In this document: in pieces, positions 1 to 12,400 of the stretch
Numbering within the stretch: the stretch's first letter is position 1
How the letters are laid out: every line of letters starts with the position of its first letter
Origin: Globodera rostochiensis
Taxonomy: Eukaryota > Nematoda > Chromadorea > Rhabditida > Heteroderidae
NCBI GenBank assembly: GCA_018350325.1
Contig: JAEVLN010000028.1
Span: forward strand, 372,001-436,000
Length of the DNA stretch: 64,000 nt
Direction of reading: 5' to 3'
Program-made: the position numbers and the translations under genes
The notes under the pieces: generated by a model
Databases searched by the model: none
Told to the model about the DNA's origin: nothing
Seen by the model: the letters and a program-made list of their open reading frames with translations, nothing else

Positions 1-70
1 TAGCACCGTTATGTTCAGTTCAGGGGAAGGTCGGAAAATCATTTACACACTCGGGGGCCTGATCACCAAC

Positions 71-644
71 CAGGGATGGGCGGAATTCGGATTTCCGATT
101 TCCGACATTTTTGGGGTCGGAATTCCGATTTCCGAGTTCCAAAAATTTTTTTTTTTTTTAATTTTCGTTGCAAATCTCTTAACAAATTGAGCCAAAAAGT
201 TCAAAATTTCTCCCGGCGTCGCCTATCGGCACCACCGAGCCCCCGCATCTCCCTAGTCTCAATCCCGTTTGGACCGGGAGGTTTAGGTCAGATCTCCGAT
301 GTGCAAATGATTTTCCCGATTTTCTGTGAACATCTATGCTGATTTGTGAGGGAACAATTTTTAAAACTTTTAAAATTTGTCCCAATTAAAAAGCTTTTGT
401 TGACAATTTGGAAATTTTTTTTTTTTGCGCTCAATTTACAAAAATTATTTTGTTGAGCGGGAAGAGGCAGGTATCGGCGGTACCGATAGGCGCCGCCGAG
501 AAAATTTTTTGAAAATAGGCCAATTTTGTTAAAAAATTTTTTCCGATTTCCGACTTTTTGGGGTCGGAATTCCGGTTTCCGAAAATTTGAGACCCCGGAA
601 TTTCGATTTCCGAAATTTTCTGAGGCCGTCGGCGCCCATCCCTG
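71..644. mobile_element. Non-autonomous hAT-like element (candidate)
   Basis: The segment starts with CAGGGATGGGCG and ends with the reverse complement CGCCCATCCCTG, so it has terminal inverted repeats of about 12 bp that begin CAGGG as in many hAT elements. The flanking 8-mers (tcaccaac and ccaaccac) match at only 5 of 8 positions, so a target duplication is not secure. Inside are direct and inverted copies of a motif around cggaattccgatttccga. No transposase reading frame is visible. It probably lies in an intron or the 3' flank of the tentative gene at 0.8-1.7 kb. Confidence 0.5.
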
Positions 645-815
645 CCAACCACACTTTGCCTGCCCACACCACTCACTAATATACCCCCACCAAAATAAAA
701 TGTAATTTGAAAATCCCATTCTTAGGGGGGTGTGTAAAATCCTACATTTTACTCAAACCGAAAATCCCGGTATTTCCGAAACTCGATATTTTGCCTAGCC
801 TTGACACACACCCAC

Positions 816-1673
816 CGTCTTCTCTCCATCTGTGGCCGGCGGCCGCCGCGTTGCTGCAGCAGCGCGTCCCGTCGCAGTGCGTACACACGCCAGCTGTCCA
901 AGGCGTGCAACGAACGCATGGATGGCCACCAGCGGGGGCGGCAGTTGTTCCACGGCTCGCTGTGCTGTCGACGAACATCGCGTAGCAAACTGTGCTCAAT
1001 CTATAAATAACTAGAGAACATTTATATGCATCAAAATGGCCACAAAAATATGCATTTCAAAGCGGGCAAAAAGAAAAGAACCAATGTAAAAAAACGTCTT
1101 TTTGAGTTAATTTCATCTAAACCTAATTAATAAAATACGCAAAATGCATAAAGCCACTCCCTCAATTTGGAATTTTTGTGTTCGTTCAAAAACGCAAGAA
1201 ATGCCATATTTTTAATCTAAAAAGAAAAATATTTATAATATTAATATATCGTTTCAACCCAAAAAATTCCTTTGGTAGGATGAACAACTAACATTCATTT
1301 AAAAATTTCAACCGCTCACCTTTCGAATGTGTGCATTCATTTGGCCATTCAAATTTTCAATGGTCAGAGCGCAGGAGCAATGATTATCATTAACACACCC
1401 ACCCCCACCATTTTCGTCGTCTTTGTTGTTATTTTCGTTCAGTAATGTTGTAGCAGGTGCAGTGGCGTCATTGTCGTGTGTTTGAATGGGAGGAATGCGA
1501 AGTGAAATTGCTAACCGATCATCGGACGACGACGACGCAGTGATGGAAGGAAACTGTGAACAATTTTGGACAAAGTTAAATCACAAAAAAAAATTATAAC
1601 AATTAAAATATTTTGTTTAAAATTTTGGCAAAAATTATGTCCTCACAACTTGAGGTGGGCATAAATGTTCCAT
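816..1673 (-). CDS. Tentative multi-exon gene, unknown product
   Basis: I do not recognise this protein. Two exon candidates are phase-compatible. One spans 1553-1320 (234 nt, 78 codons), between acceptor ttcacag and donor AAAG|GTGAGC. The other spans 989-816 (174 nt, 58 codons), between acceptor gagcacag and donor ACG|GTGGGT. The first encodes a Ser/Asp/Asn-rich stretch ending in a helix-like segment (ENLNGQMNAHIRK). The second continues as an Ala/Arg-rich helix (FATRCSSTAQRAVEQLPPP). A 24-nt first exon from an ATG at 1673 to 1650 would join in frame, but its donor (GTTGTG) is weak. A short last exon with a stop may lie at about position 1-50, left of the MITE. The strand and exon chain are inferred from splice sites only. 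The second exon is strikingly GC-rich against its surroundings. The overlapping plus-strand frame at 801-1010 is also open, so strand choice is not certain. Confidence 0.35.
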
Positions 1674-1941
1674 TTAACAATATTGCTTCGATAACCAAAC
1701 AATAATGTGCCCCAGCTGGCACGATCAGTTTTTTTCCTTGGGTTCGAGGAAGGGGCTAACCCAAAAATTTAGTTTAAAGGGGGGGGGGGAAGCTGCTATT
1801 TTATAGTCCTTATCTTTAAAAGGCCTTATTTCTTACCTATTTTTACAAATTTTTCAACCTTTTTTGATGCAGTGATTTTTTGAAGATTTAATTTCAGGAT
1901 GGAAATTTTAACCGTTTTTGTAAAGAAAGTTCTTTTCAGAT

Positions 1942-2400
1942 TTAATACCCCACCTGGTCCAACAATTGTGGCGGAAAGTGAAAGGCGCGCACTTTGACCG
2001 CATAATCGATCGACGAGTAACACTCGGAAGAAGTCGAACTGCCGCTGTTGCTGTTGATAAATTCGGACGGTTTTCGAACAACATACCCGGCACGGACAAG
2101 CTGAGCATAGACGGCATACCTTGAACCCAAACATTTTTTTAAAATACAATAAAAATATTCGAAAATCACACTTAAACAAGGACACGCCCGTGGAGCACAT
2201 TAGTGTGCAGAGCTGCGCAACAGCAAGCGGATTCCGGTGCGGATCCAACACAACAGCGGCGCCCAGCTCGGCCAAGTACAGTGCCTCATCAATGCGCAAA
2301 AAATCACCATCCGATCGCCGGATGCCCATTTTGGCCAAATGGTGTGTCTTGAACAGCGAGTGATTTGAGTTTGAGATTAAGTAACAAGCATACTAGTATA
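1942..2400 (-). CDS. tsen-54-like: tRNA-splicing endonuclease subunit SEN54-like (5' end uncertain)
   Basis: SEN54 is a structural subunit of the nuclear tRNA-splicing endonuclease, which cuts introns out of pre-tRNAs. Two exons are supported: about 2400-2172, with donor TTTAA|GTGTGA, and 2119-1942, with acceptor gttcaag. Joined in frame they give a C-terminal SEN54 core. The order is an HHLAKMG motif (family form: G-K-x-W-x-x-M-G), then FLRIDEALYLAELGAA (family: HPEEALYLLE.G), then YAVYAQLVRAGYVVRKPSEF (family: QVFSHLKRLGYVV). It ends at a stop after HFPPQLLDQVGY. I assign it from these three family motifs in the right order and spacing. The N-terminus is not resolved: a 61-codon open stretch at 2469-2654 with an ATG could hold an earlier exon, but it has no clear match. 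It lies between dyf-11 and the tentative gene to its left, all on the minus strand. Confidence 0.6.
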
Positions 2401-3214
2401 AGCAAAAACAATTTAGGGCGGGGGGCTCATAAGTTTAGCGGTAATATAGTAGGACAGGCGACGGAACATTAAAATTTGATTGCCAGCCACTTTTCAGTCC
2501 CCAATTCTTTTAAAAAAAGCACGCCCACTTGCTTCCCGATCGATTTAAGCATGGGCTTATCGCGCCGATACTCCAGAGTCAAATGATCACTTCGAAGGTA
2601 TATTCCGTTATCCATCGGATTGTTGTTGTTCCATTCCAAGCATTTTCTTTTCATCGGAATTCACAAACTTGGATATTTGCGTCAAAAATTGTGTGTAAAA
2701 AACAAACAAAAAAATGAAAGCTAATATATTAAACTGCGCAAAATTAGAAAACATTTCAAAATTTATATTTTTTATTAGACACAATGAAAGCGAAGGTCAA
2801 AATATAAGGTGGGCATCAAATGCTTTGAATCAGTGGCTGTGAGACCCGCCAAAAATGTGTTATTTACGATAAAAAAAAATACCAAAAAAACGAATGAGTA
2901 TTAATTAGTATTTGTAATCAATTTGTTTGTAGCCAAGTCATCAGTCTGATTTAGTGCGAGGATGAAGGACATAATAGCTGAAATATAAAAAACAAATGTT
3001 ATTTAAATTAAATATTCAAATTTAAAAAGATTATCCACAAACATTTACATTTTTGTAACTAAAATAGTCTTTGTCAGCAGAAGAGGTAGGCTCTATGGTT
3101 TAAGATAGAATTTAATTACGTCCATTTGGCAATAAATAAAATGGTAAATTAATGTTTCAAAGGCACCATTTTCAAAGGAACACAATTCGTAAAATGAAAT
3201 CGATCCTTTTTTTG
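2401..3214. other. Intergenic or unresolved 5' exon region
   Basis: AT-rich sequence between the SEN54-like core and the dyf-11 stop codon. The only open stretch worth noting is on the minus strand at 2469-2654. It follows a plausible acceptor (aatatccaag) and could be a 5' exon of the SEN54-like gene. Nothing else in the interval is supportable. Confidence 0.4.
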
Positions 3215-5147
3215 TTATTTGGCATCCAGCATTGTGACAATTTTGCGTTCATTTTTGAGCACATTTGCGTGTGAGCGCGCCAAATGTTCACGCGTGTCAC
3301 GAATGTCACTGTCCAGCGCGCGTAACGTCGCACCCAGTGCGACAACCTGCGAGCTAACGCCCGTCGCGCGTTCTTGCAGCCTTCGTTCCAGCACCGTAGA
3401 CTGCTTGCGACACTCCTCCAACTCGCGAAGCATTGTGTCAAAATCATCCGAGACAAATTCAATGGTGCGCACAAGCGGCTGAACGTTCTGGGTTGCGCGT
3501 TGCAGCACGCGCTGCACTGACTCAATTTCGGCACGCACTCTTCGCTGCTCTTGCACATCAAGTTCGTCTGTCTCCACAAACGGACCGTCTTCCTGTACAT
3601 TTTGTTATTTTTTCGGACTAAGCATTCAGCTTGACCAAAAAGCCATGTGTTAACCTGCAAATGCTTCTCCTCAAGCATGCGTGTATTCTCAACAATCCTG
3701 TTCACCAAAACACCGTGTTCATCACCCTGTCGCAGATTGCTAACACTTGCACCTTCCGAAGCAAAGTCAGCTCCAGCAACACCCACGAACATTTGCTCCT
3801 CATCCTCTGCCACCAAAAAATTTTCAACTTCTTTTTGCGCTTCTTTTTCAGCATTTTCTTCCAGGATTAAGGAGATTTGTTGCGGTTGATCATTGAATGG
3901 AACGTTTTCATCCCTTGCCGAGTTATTTGTTGAAATGACATTTTTCTTTGGTTTTGGTGGTGCCAATCGGGCAATCGCTGTGCCTGGCCTTCCGATCGCA
4001 GTTTGAGGACGGCCCATCGCTGTTCCTGGACGAACACTATGCGTTGCTACCATAGGTGTTGGTGAAGAGCTGGACGGATGAAACTCGATAAACTCGGGTG
4101 TGCTTAAGTGTAGATTCGAAAATTGCAGAAGTTAAATGTTTTAGTTTATTTACTGATTTCGTCATTTTTTTGTTGTTATTAATAAAAACGGTGAGCAACC
4201 CATGGTGAACTTTGACTATTTTATTTCCAGTTTTACCTGTTGAAGCCGACAACCGGAGTTCCATTGACGGGCTCATGTCGTTCACTTTCGGCACTCATTT
4301 CCTCAGCAATTCCCGAATCATCGCCTCCCTTTGACGTGCCACCGCTGGATTCCCTGCCCGGTGTTGTTCTTGTCTCATTCAAGTCCGTCTTATAAATGTC
4401 GTCCAGTGATTGTTGTGCCAACACATTTTCATCCATTAAGGGATTGCCCACATTGTTGCTGTTTGTGATCGATGTGGATGTTTTGTTTCGGGGGATTGAA
4501 TCGGAGCGCTTTTTCCTTCTCTCCCTGTCCGTTGAGGACAACTTTTCAGCTTCAGTTGCGACTTTGGCATCTCTGTTTTTGCTTTTTCTCTTTTCTTGGA
4601 CCTGCTCTGTTGTCTTCAGTTTGTTACTTTCTTTCTCCTTTGATCGATGCTTTGATGATGATCGCTCTTCCTTTACGTTACCTCTGTCCTTCTTGCTGCT
4701 GTTCTTTCTCCTCTCCTCATCCTTGCTCTTCGATGATGATGACGACTTCGACTTTGATGAAGAAACACCAGTTTTCTTTGCCACCGCCTTCTTTTCATTC
4801 ACATACAATGCGGACTCAGAAGCCAGGGACTGTAGTAACAAATTGGTCATTTCTGCCTCCTTGCCAGCCACAATTTTTGATGGCTTCACGTCGTCTAGGT
4901 GACCGTCCATGTTTAACGCATCGATGAGTTTTTGAAGAAATGCCATTTTGTTGTCACGTGAAGAGCCTGCCTTTGTCGAGTCGAGCTCGTCACTCGTGAA
5001 CAGACCATCCAAATAGCCACTTACACATAGTGTCTCGTGCACAATGTCATGGATGAACTTGAATGGTGGCCTCTGCAGCAGTTGATCAGTGAGGGCTGGC
5101 CGTTGAATGAGTGCGGAAAATAATTCTTTAGTCCGACCAGTGTCCAT
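3215..5147 (-). CDS. dyf-11: DYF-11 / IFT54 (TRAF3IP1, MIP-T3) intraflagellar transport protein
   Basis: IFT54/DYF-11 is a subunit of the IFT-B complex that carries cargo along ciliary microtubules. In nematodes it is needed for sensory cilia. Three exons join in phase: 5147-4237 (donor AACAG|GTAAAA), about 4069-3655 (donor TTGCAG|GTTAAC) and 3592-3215, giving roughly 568 codons. The N-terminus (residues about 5-125) is the conserved MIP-T3 calponin-like domain: LIQRPALTDQLLQRPPFKF, MAFLQKLIDALNMDGH, KPSKIVAGKEAEMTN. Next comes a long Lys/Ser/Glu-rich region (about 140-300). The last two exons are a coiled-coil C-terminal domain (LDVQEQRRVRAEIESVQRVL; DFDTMLRELEECRK). The start is the first ATG of the conserved block. 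The start of the second exon (acceptor ccgtccag) is my best choice; an alternative about 30 bp upstream is possible. Confidence 0.88.
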
Positions 5148-6449
5148 TGATAGTTTGAGAAAGATGGTTTGATTTGGACGATTATTATTAACAGATTGAT
5201 GTGATGAATATATTTAAATCTATTTATTGAAATTGGATTAAAATGGACAAAATGCATCGTTACATTCAGACAAATGCGCTCATTCGCCAAATTTAATTGC
5301 TGTGAAGAAGATGGAACATAAGATAGAGAGGGAGGCGGCTTGTAATGGATTTAAAGAGATTAAAGATAATCCTACCAGAACATTAGGTCAGCTGACAATT
5401 GGATGAACTATGAAAATGTTTTGTTTTTTGTAACATTTACAAACAAAAAAATGCCTTAAAATATTCCCGTCCAAGTAATTTCAGTGCGGTAAAGAAAGGA
5501 ACGATTAGATTTGCGCAGTGCCAAGTCTTATTGTGATGGAGAAAAGTGAAAAGGAACGAACCAATTCCAATGGGTTGTCATAGGAAAGCAAAAGAATTGC
5601 GGTTGGAGGGAAAGGCATACACGCAATATACCCGCATTGAAAACTGCTAACGCGTGTACCGCTCTAACAATAAAAGGAGCTGCTGGTCGACAAGAACATT
5701 GTTTTAATTTTTTCTCAAGATTGACGCAGGTTCTCGGTGAGAGCAGTGTACCGTGCCGGTATTGAAAGGGGGAGGGGCACCAAAAAGAGAGAGAGAAGAG
5801 ATTGGAAATAGTTCACGTGAAAGTATCACAAAATGAGCGGCGAAGAAAGAAAGGAAGCAAGGAACTTATGTGGATGAGAGGAGTGAGAGAAGTAAATGCC
5901 GAAACAACCGACGGCACACAACACATCGCCATAGCAACTCGGCTGGTAGTTAGAGCAAGCAGCCAGCCGATGTGAATAGGGTGCACAGTGGGTAGAGGAC
6001 CAATCAACCCACCACAACCATCGCGCTTTTCCCCCAATTTTCATCGACAGGCACAGGCTTCTTTTTAGGGTAAGCATGCAAAGAAGCCCGTAGGAAATGT
6101 GAACCCGCGAGACCCCTCCCCCCCCCCCCCCACTTTTCAATCCTCCACTCACATTGGGTGCCATAATTTTTGGGTTAAAATTTAAACGTACTATAACTAA
6201 AGTGCAGTTTAAAACTTCTTTCATCCGTAAAAAAGAAAACGCGTGCAAATATTATTGTAGTGTGCACATCATATTAAAATATGTCAATATTTTCGAAAAT
6301 TGCCGAATGCACACATTATTTAATGAGACATAATGATATCTTTTAACCACCTCTTCTGCTGACAATTAACAAATATTTAAATTCAAAATAGAAATCTTTA
6401 ATTTGTTTACTCAAAGGCTTATCTATGCCTAAAAATAAACCCTACCTCT
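5148..6449. other. Intergenic region between dyf-11 and the DENND4 gene
   Basis: About 1.3 kb with no coding stretch I can support. It holds the dyf-11 upstream sequence, a poly-C run near 6120 and AT-rich sequence. It should contain the dyf-11 promoter, but no recognisable box can be pointed to by eye. Confidence 0.5.
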
Positions 6450-9400
6450 TTATTGATGTGCATAGGAATGAACTTGTTGCTGCGGTTGCTGTTCTGTTGC
6501 TGATGGCAGTCGTGGCATGTCCTGCACGGATATATGTGTAGACCAGGCAAGATAAAACTGTCGATCAAACACCACACTCACCTGCACACAATGGATGACC
6601 ACCGCTTCAGCTACCCACGTGAGCAGATGAGTGGGCAAATCAAGCCGCCTGCAGTAATAGAACAGGTTCCAGAAGATGATCGGGTGAGCAATGCGCATCC
6701 CGGGCCGTGCCAGAACCAGTGCTCCGTCGGCAGAGCTGGTCACCAACGTCTCCAGTTCACGCCGCAACACCAAAGGGGAAATGTATGGAACGGTGAAGGA
6801 CTGGACAATCTGGAACACACAAGGGAATGGAGAAGGAACCCAATCGTTGCTATTATTTAGATTATAACTATATCGCTCTCATTTTCCTGCAGGACATCAT
6901 ATAAAAAGATACACTGAACATAAGTGTCGACCGGACCTTTTCCACGTCTAACGGTGGAATTGATGCTGACTCGCCGGAGGCATCTCTTGTTGTTGGTGTG
7001 CCCAGCGTTTCTGACGTGGAGTCGTTCATTGCATTTGTCTCGTTAGTCGTCCTTTGTTGCTGCTTCCGCGTCTGGACGCAGACCTTCAACGATGGCAAAA
7101 ACGTGTGCTGACACTGAGGGCATTTGGCATTCAAATTGGCATCATCGACCGCCCATCCGATCGTCAAGTCGTCATCATAGATCAGCTGGTCGCAATTTGA
7201 ACAGGGCGATGTGGAGCAGACAAGCACATCTTAAACCAAGGAAAAAAGTTCTACTAAAAAACTGAAGCATCCTTCGGGAATTTCCTACCTAAATATTCCT
7301 CCTGTGAAATAGTTGAGTCAGCGTTGTGTCGTAGCCAAACATTCTTCAGCTCGGAGTCATCCTCCGGCAAAATGTCACCCATCCAATAGTGAATTGACAC
7401 CGGGTCCCGTGTCCGTTGGGCACACAACTGAACAAAAATAAAATTGGGTCCTAAAATTTGGCATGTATTGAATTAACTTTTTAACAACAGCTAAGGACGA
7501 GAACAGAAAGCAGGAACAGGCTCAAACATTGTACAGTACAATAATTGGTTAGGACAAAAGTATTGTATTCCTAAGATTCAAAATGTGCAAAAGCTAAATT
7601 AAGTTACCAAGTTTCCTAACAAATTAAGGCCGCGCGAGGGTTCGGAGAAATTTTACTGTGGCTTTACAAAAAATTTACACAAAGCTATGATACCAAATTC
7701 TTCATAACTGACAATGAGTATATATCCTCGGCAAAACATAACCGAAATATTATATAAAATTTCCTTACGTAAAATAAGTCCATTGTGCCGCTCTGATCCT
7801 TGGCGAACAAATTGTCGTCCGACGAAGACACCATGGAGAGACCAGACTGATCAGCACGAAAGGATCGGCTTAGGTTCAGCTTGGCTTCCTTGAACATCTG
7901 TGCCGGGTTGTTCAGCCCAGACCGTTCCAGCAGTTCGTTGACGCCATCGCCAAGCACTTCGTTGTAGGCTCAAATTTGCAATAATTGCAAATATGCCTTT
8001 AGATTTGTTAGCAGCTAAAACAAAAAGTGTGGCACCAACTTCGCATCGCTCTCTTGCGCATTTTGTTGGCCAACGACAGAAAGCTGGGCGACCCGCCGTT
8101 GGCAGCCGACGAAGTAGAAGGTGACCGCGCATCCGAAATGATGCTTCCATCCCGACTTATTGAGTCCAGATTTTCTAACAATTCATCAATGATCATCAGT
8201 TTCATCCTCATTTTTATTTTGTTTTTTTCACCTGTGGTCTGACTCCGGTTGATCAGGTTCAGCGACGTGTTGGCCAGGCTCTTCAGCCACGAGCTGCCCA
8301 GACGAAGGGATTTGCGTCGCCGTTTCTCTACTGTTTTGCCACCATTCTTGCCTGCTTCAGACTCCTCATCCTCCCTGGCAAACAATGGTGAAGCGGAATG
8401 GTCCCGGATGAACTTTTCCCGGCTCGGACTCATCAACAGACGGAAATTGTTTGGAACAGCAGCCGCAGCTGCACTTGGCTTTGTCGGTGTGCTCATCAAC
8501 CATTGCTGCAGTTGCTGCTGAACGAGTTGGTTTTGTCGATGCATTTACCAGTTGGATAAAACTCCCACCCTTGGTGGTTTTGGCGGTGGCATCCTCAACT
8601 TTTGGGACCCATCTCCACCATCAACGGTGTTGGTCAACGCAGTGGCACCCAATGGGTCCAACAAATTTGACGTTGTTCTGTTAGCAGCAATGTTATTATT
8701 ATTATTGTTGTTGATGTGGTTGGTTAATGCCGTCGTTTGGCATTCAACAACAGCAGCGGTTTCATCGTTTTCAATGAGTTTCATTGGCACTAAATTTGTT
8801 TTGATTCAGAACCGGACTATCTTTTATAATCAAAAAGCAGAACAGCTCCAACAAGATCTAGCAGCAAATTCAAGCAGTCAAATTATTATATTGCCAGTGT
8901 TTTTCTTTATTGAAATTATTTGGGAATACTTTTGCGTAAAATTCACCAATTTCTTGTACAATATTTGAGCTGTCCCTGCTTTCATCATCCTCCTCCTCTT
9001 CTTCAGCTGTTGTGTTCGTCGTCGACATCGTTGTTATGTCCTGCACATTGTGTGTGCTCATTGTCAAAGATGTATTTAAATGATTTTGGGGAAGGGGCGG
9101 ATAGGATTGGGTATCGAACATTTTTATGGAGAGGAATTTAAGTAATGTAAAATTTCCTATTCCTTTGATTACGCGACGTTTTTTTTTTGTTTAAAAAAAA
9201 TGCCTGTTTATGCACTGTCGACGGCAAAATGTTCGACGAATTGGGCAACATCAAGCGAAAACGAGAACAAATTTCCAGACGAAGCTGCACACGGCGCCAA
9301 GCTGCAATTGCGGACAGTCTAGGTTCAGAGGGCCAATCACTCTGAAAAAAATGTAAAAAAATTTTACCACTTAAATTTATACTAAGAAACCGAGTTTTCA

Positions 9401-12400
9401 TGCGCGGGAACCCGGTTAAATGACTCGATCTTGTTGGCCGGTATCTAGCCCAAATTTTAATCAATCAAAAACATCAAAATGCGCTCGGTTTGGATTCCGA
9501 TCCGGCCGGACACTACGTCAAACACCGAAAAAATTGCTAGCCGAGCTCCACACCTGTATCAGCGCCTTGTGGTACACCTTGTAGGTGATCGCATTCGGTA
9601 TGATGCCAATGTTGAGCATTTTTCTCAGGATTATGATTGCCATTTCCGGTCGGCCATAGGCGCCGCAAAGGTGCATCAGCAAACGATAGCACACCTGATC
9701 ATGGAACGGCACACCAATTTGCTCCATCCTTGAAAGGACCTTAAACATCGAGAAGGTGTATTGAGAAAATGTATTTCGTGAACAGGCCCTACCCATATCC
9801 AAGGGAAAAAAGCATGCCCTCTCCGAAAAAAGTACAGTTCTTGTTTTTTTAGAACCAATTTTCTTGAAAAAAATCAAATTAAAAAAAAATTTTTTCATCA
9901 CGACATTGCCAAAATGTCTTCTTTAGACCAATTTTGTCCGACTAAAAAACGCTTTAACACTCGCAAAACTCACTCACACGAACTCCGAGCAGCAACATTT
10001 TACGTTTGTTTTTAGCCACAGCCAACAGTGCGGGCAGTTGCATAAACCACAGCGTGTAGGCAAAAAACAGCACCGAGCGGGGCCAATACGCCACATTTTG
10101 TTGTTGCAACAATGCGGCATCGTTCAACGCCTTGCGCACTTCTTGGCGTGTTCGAAGCAGAAAAAATTTGGGCCGCCCTAAATTTAAGCAAAATTAGAGA
10201 AGACATGTTTGGTTGGTTGCTCAAATTTGATTTTTTTAAAAAAACGAATTCCAACTCGGAAATCCAGATTTTAGGGTGCACTTCAAAAATAATCTAACCA
10301 AAAAATAAATAAAGAGCCGAAAATATGAAACAAATCTCGGAATAAAATATAAAAACAGACTCGAAGTCGCCAATGATGTACCACCATCATTGCGCTGTTG
10401 CATTGGTCTGTTCAACAACGAGCGCGTTATGAATTCAGTCTCAAAAAGTGCAGCTTCAAAATGCTGAGGAAATGATACATAGTTGAACTCGCGCTTTTCG
10501 CCGCTATGCACGTGCGGAGCTGGTACAACCTGAACCAATTTTAATCGATTGGATAAATTCAAAAAAAAAAAAAGCAAATTGTTCGGAAATTGATCAGTTC
10601 CAAAATGAGAAAAAATATTGCAATAAATAAATTCAAAAATGGGCCAGAATCTGAAAATTTATATTTTAGATCTAGAAAAATATAATTAAAAATATATATG
10701 AATACCTACACAAAAAACATACAACAGTTCGATTTGCCATCATAGAGTCGGCGTCCAACAGCAACCGTGGGGGGATGGCGTTCTGCATATTTTTGTCCTT
10801 GACCAAAACAGCGTTTACGGCCTCTATTTTTTTTAAATTTGAATAAGAAAAAAATTTTACAAATAATAAACAACGAACCCGCTCTCAGTTTTGCAATGCA
10901 ATCATCGAAGAAAACGTAGAATACGCTTTTGTCCTCAACCATTGGAACTCTGCAGTTTTCATCATGCGCCTCCTCCTCTGGGGATGGGGAAATTCACATT
11001 TAATAAAATTTTCACTAATATCGGATAACAATCGGTTCCACTAAATTCCACTAAATACCGGGTATTGTGCAACCATATTTATTGTCGTCCATCATCAATT
11101 GAGATTTTAACGAGTTCAGTCCCCCCCCCCAACCTTCACCACCAACCTTTTGGCTCGTTCGGCTCTACACCGCCAATTGCGCCCGACCGTTCTTCGATGA
11201 ATCGATTAAAGCAAGTGGTCTCGCGAAATTTGCCATAAAATTCGACGGCATTTTTGTCACGCGACTGAATGAACTGCTCCCAGTCAAACAAATTGCGCAC
11301 ATCGGTGGCTCCCTCAGCCCATGGCGACTCCATGATTGGGCAAAGAAAATCCGTGTAACCGTCCATCAGACAGCAAATAAACCTTTATAAAAAAGAAAAA
11401 TAATCAAATTTTTGTAACTAAAAAATTATATAAACGTTGGTTAAAATGTTTTTGGCAAAAAAAAAATTTTTTTTTGTTTAAATTTAAAGTTCTGTTTGCT
11501 TCAAACCTTAGAAATGCCTCACGAATGGCCTGCTCGGACTGCATTATACGAGTGTGCGTTTGTTCGTAGTCCATGCTGTTCTTTTTTGCCAATTTTTCAC
11601 CAATCTTTGTGCTAATTGCATCCAGAGTGGCACGGAGACGCTTCAACGGCTTTTTCGGCAACATGGACAGTTGGTAAAGCTTGCGGACCGCCGATTGGCT
11701 AATCGTCGCTGTGTCCAGGTCAAAACAGGTCACATCCGACGGGGGCTCCTCGTATAGATCAAAATACCTGTAATTTATACAATAAACAAATTTCTAGGAT
11801 GAATAAAATGCAAAAAAAAGGACGAAAGCATAACAGACTTTATGCAATACTTTCATATTAAAATATTACTTTAAAAACATAAATATCTTTCGGGGCAGGA
11901 TCATTTTTGACGAAATATTTTAAGAATAAACTGCAGAATTCTTTCATTCCCGCCTGGTTACGGGCCTGGCATTGTGAGCACCAACCTCGAATCGACGCCG
12001 GCCATGAATGAGAGCGGTGCGTGGAAAATGCCGGCCAATGGCAACGGGCACTGGGGAATGTAGGGCAAATTCCACGAGAACGGGAACATCAGGGCACAAA
12101 GTGTCTCTGACACACAGGTGAGCAGCCAGGGACGAAGGGAATGGACAAGAAGCTGAACAATTAGACAAATTCATCCATTTTTATTGACCGAATTTACATC
12201 CATTAAAAATTCATAAAAAGCAATTAAAACCTTTTGCTCGAGCAATGTGAGCAGCATGGCATAGAGCAGATTATCGGTGCCAAGGTTCTTCAGCGTTTCC
12301 ACAAAATTGGCACCAGTCAACGGCGTTTGACTGTCGTCACTGCTCTCGAAAGCGATCATGTCAGTGCCGAGCTCAACCAAAATCCGGGGACGAGCTGGAG

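Noticed and set aside
801..1010. Plus-strand Arg/Cys-rich frame ending at a stop near 1010
   Set aside because: It could be a last exon read on the plus strand with acceptor ttgcctag. The minus-strand alternative has two phase-matched exons with good splice sites, so I preferred that. Kept as unresolved.
4396..4902. Plus-strand frame of 168 codons opposite dyf-11
   Set aside because: It is the antisense of the Lys/Ser/Glu-rich DYF-11 linker (Ser/Phe/Leu-rich translation). Low complexity explains it.
5813..6248. Minus-strand open frames between dyf-11 and DENND4
   Set aside because: They have no splice context, no conserved motif, low-complexity Gly/Ser runs from poly-C, and lie in the expected promoter/3' flank region.
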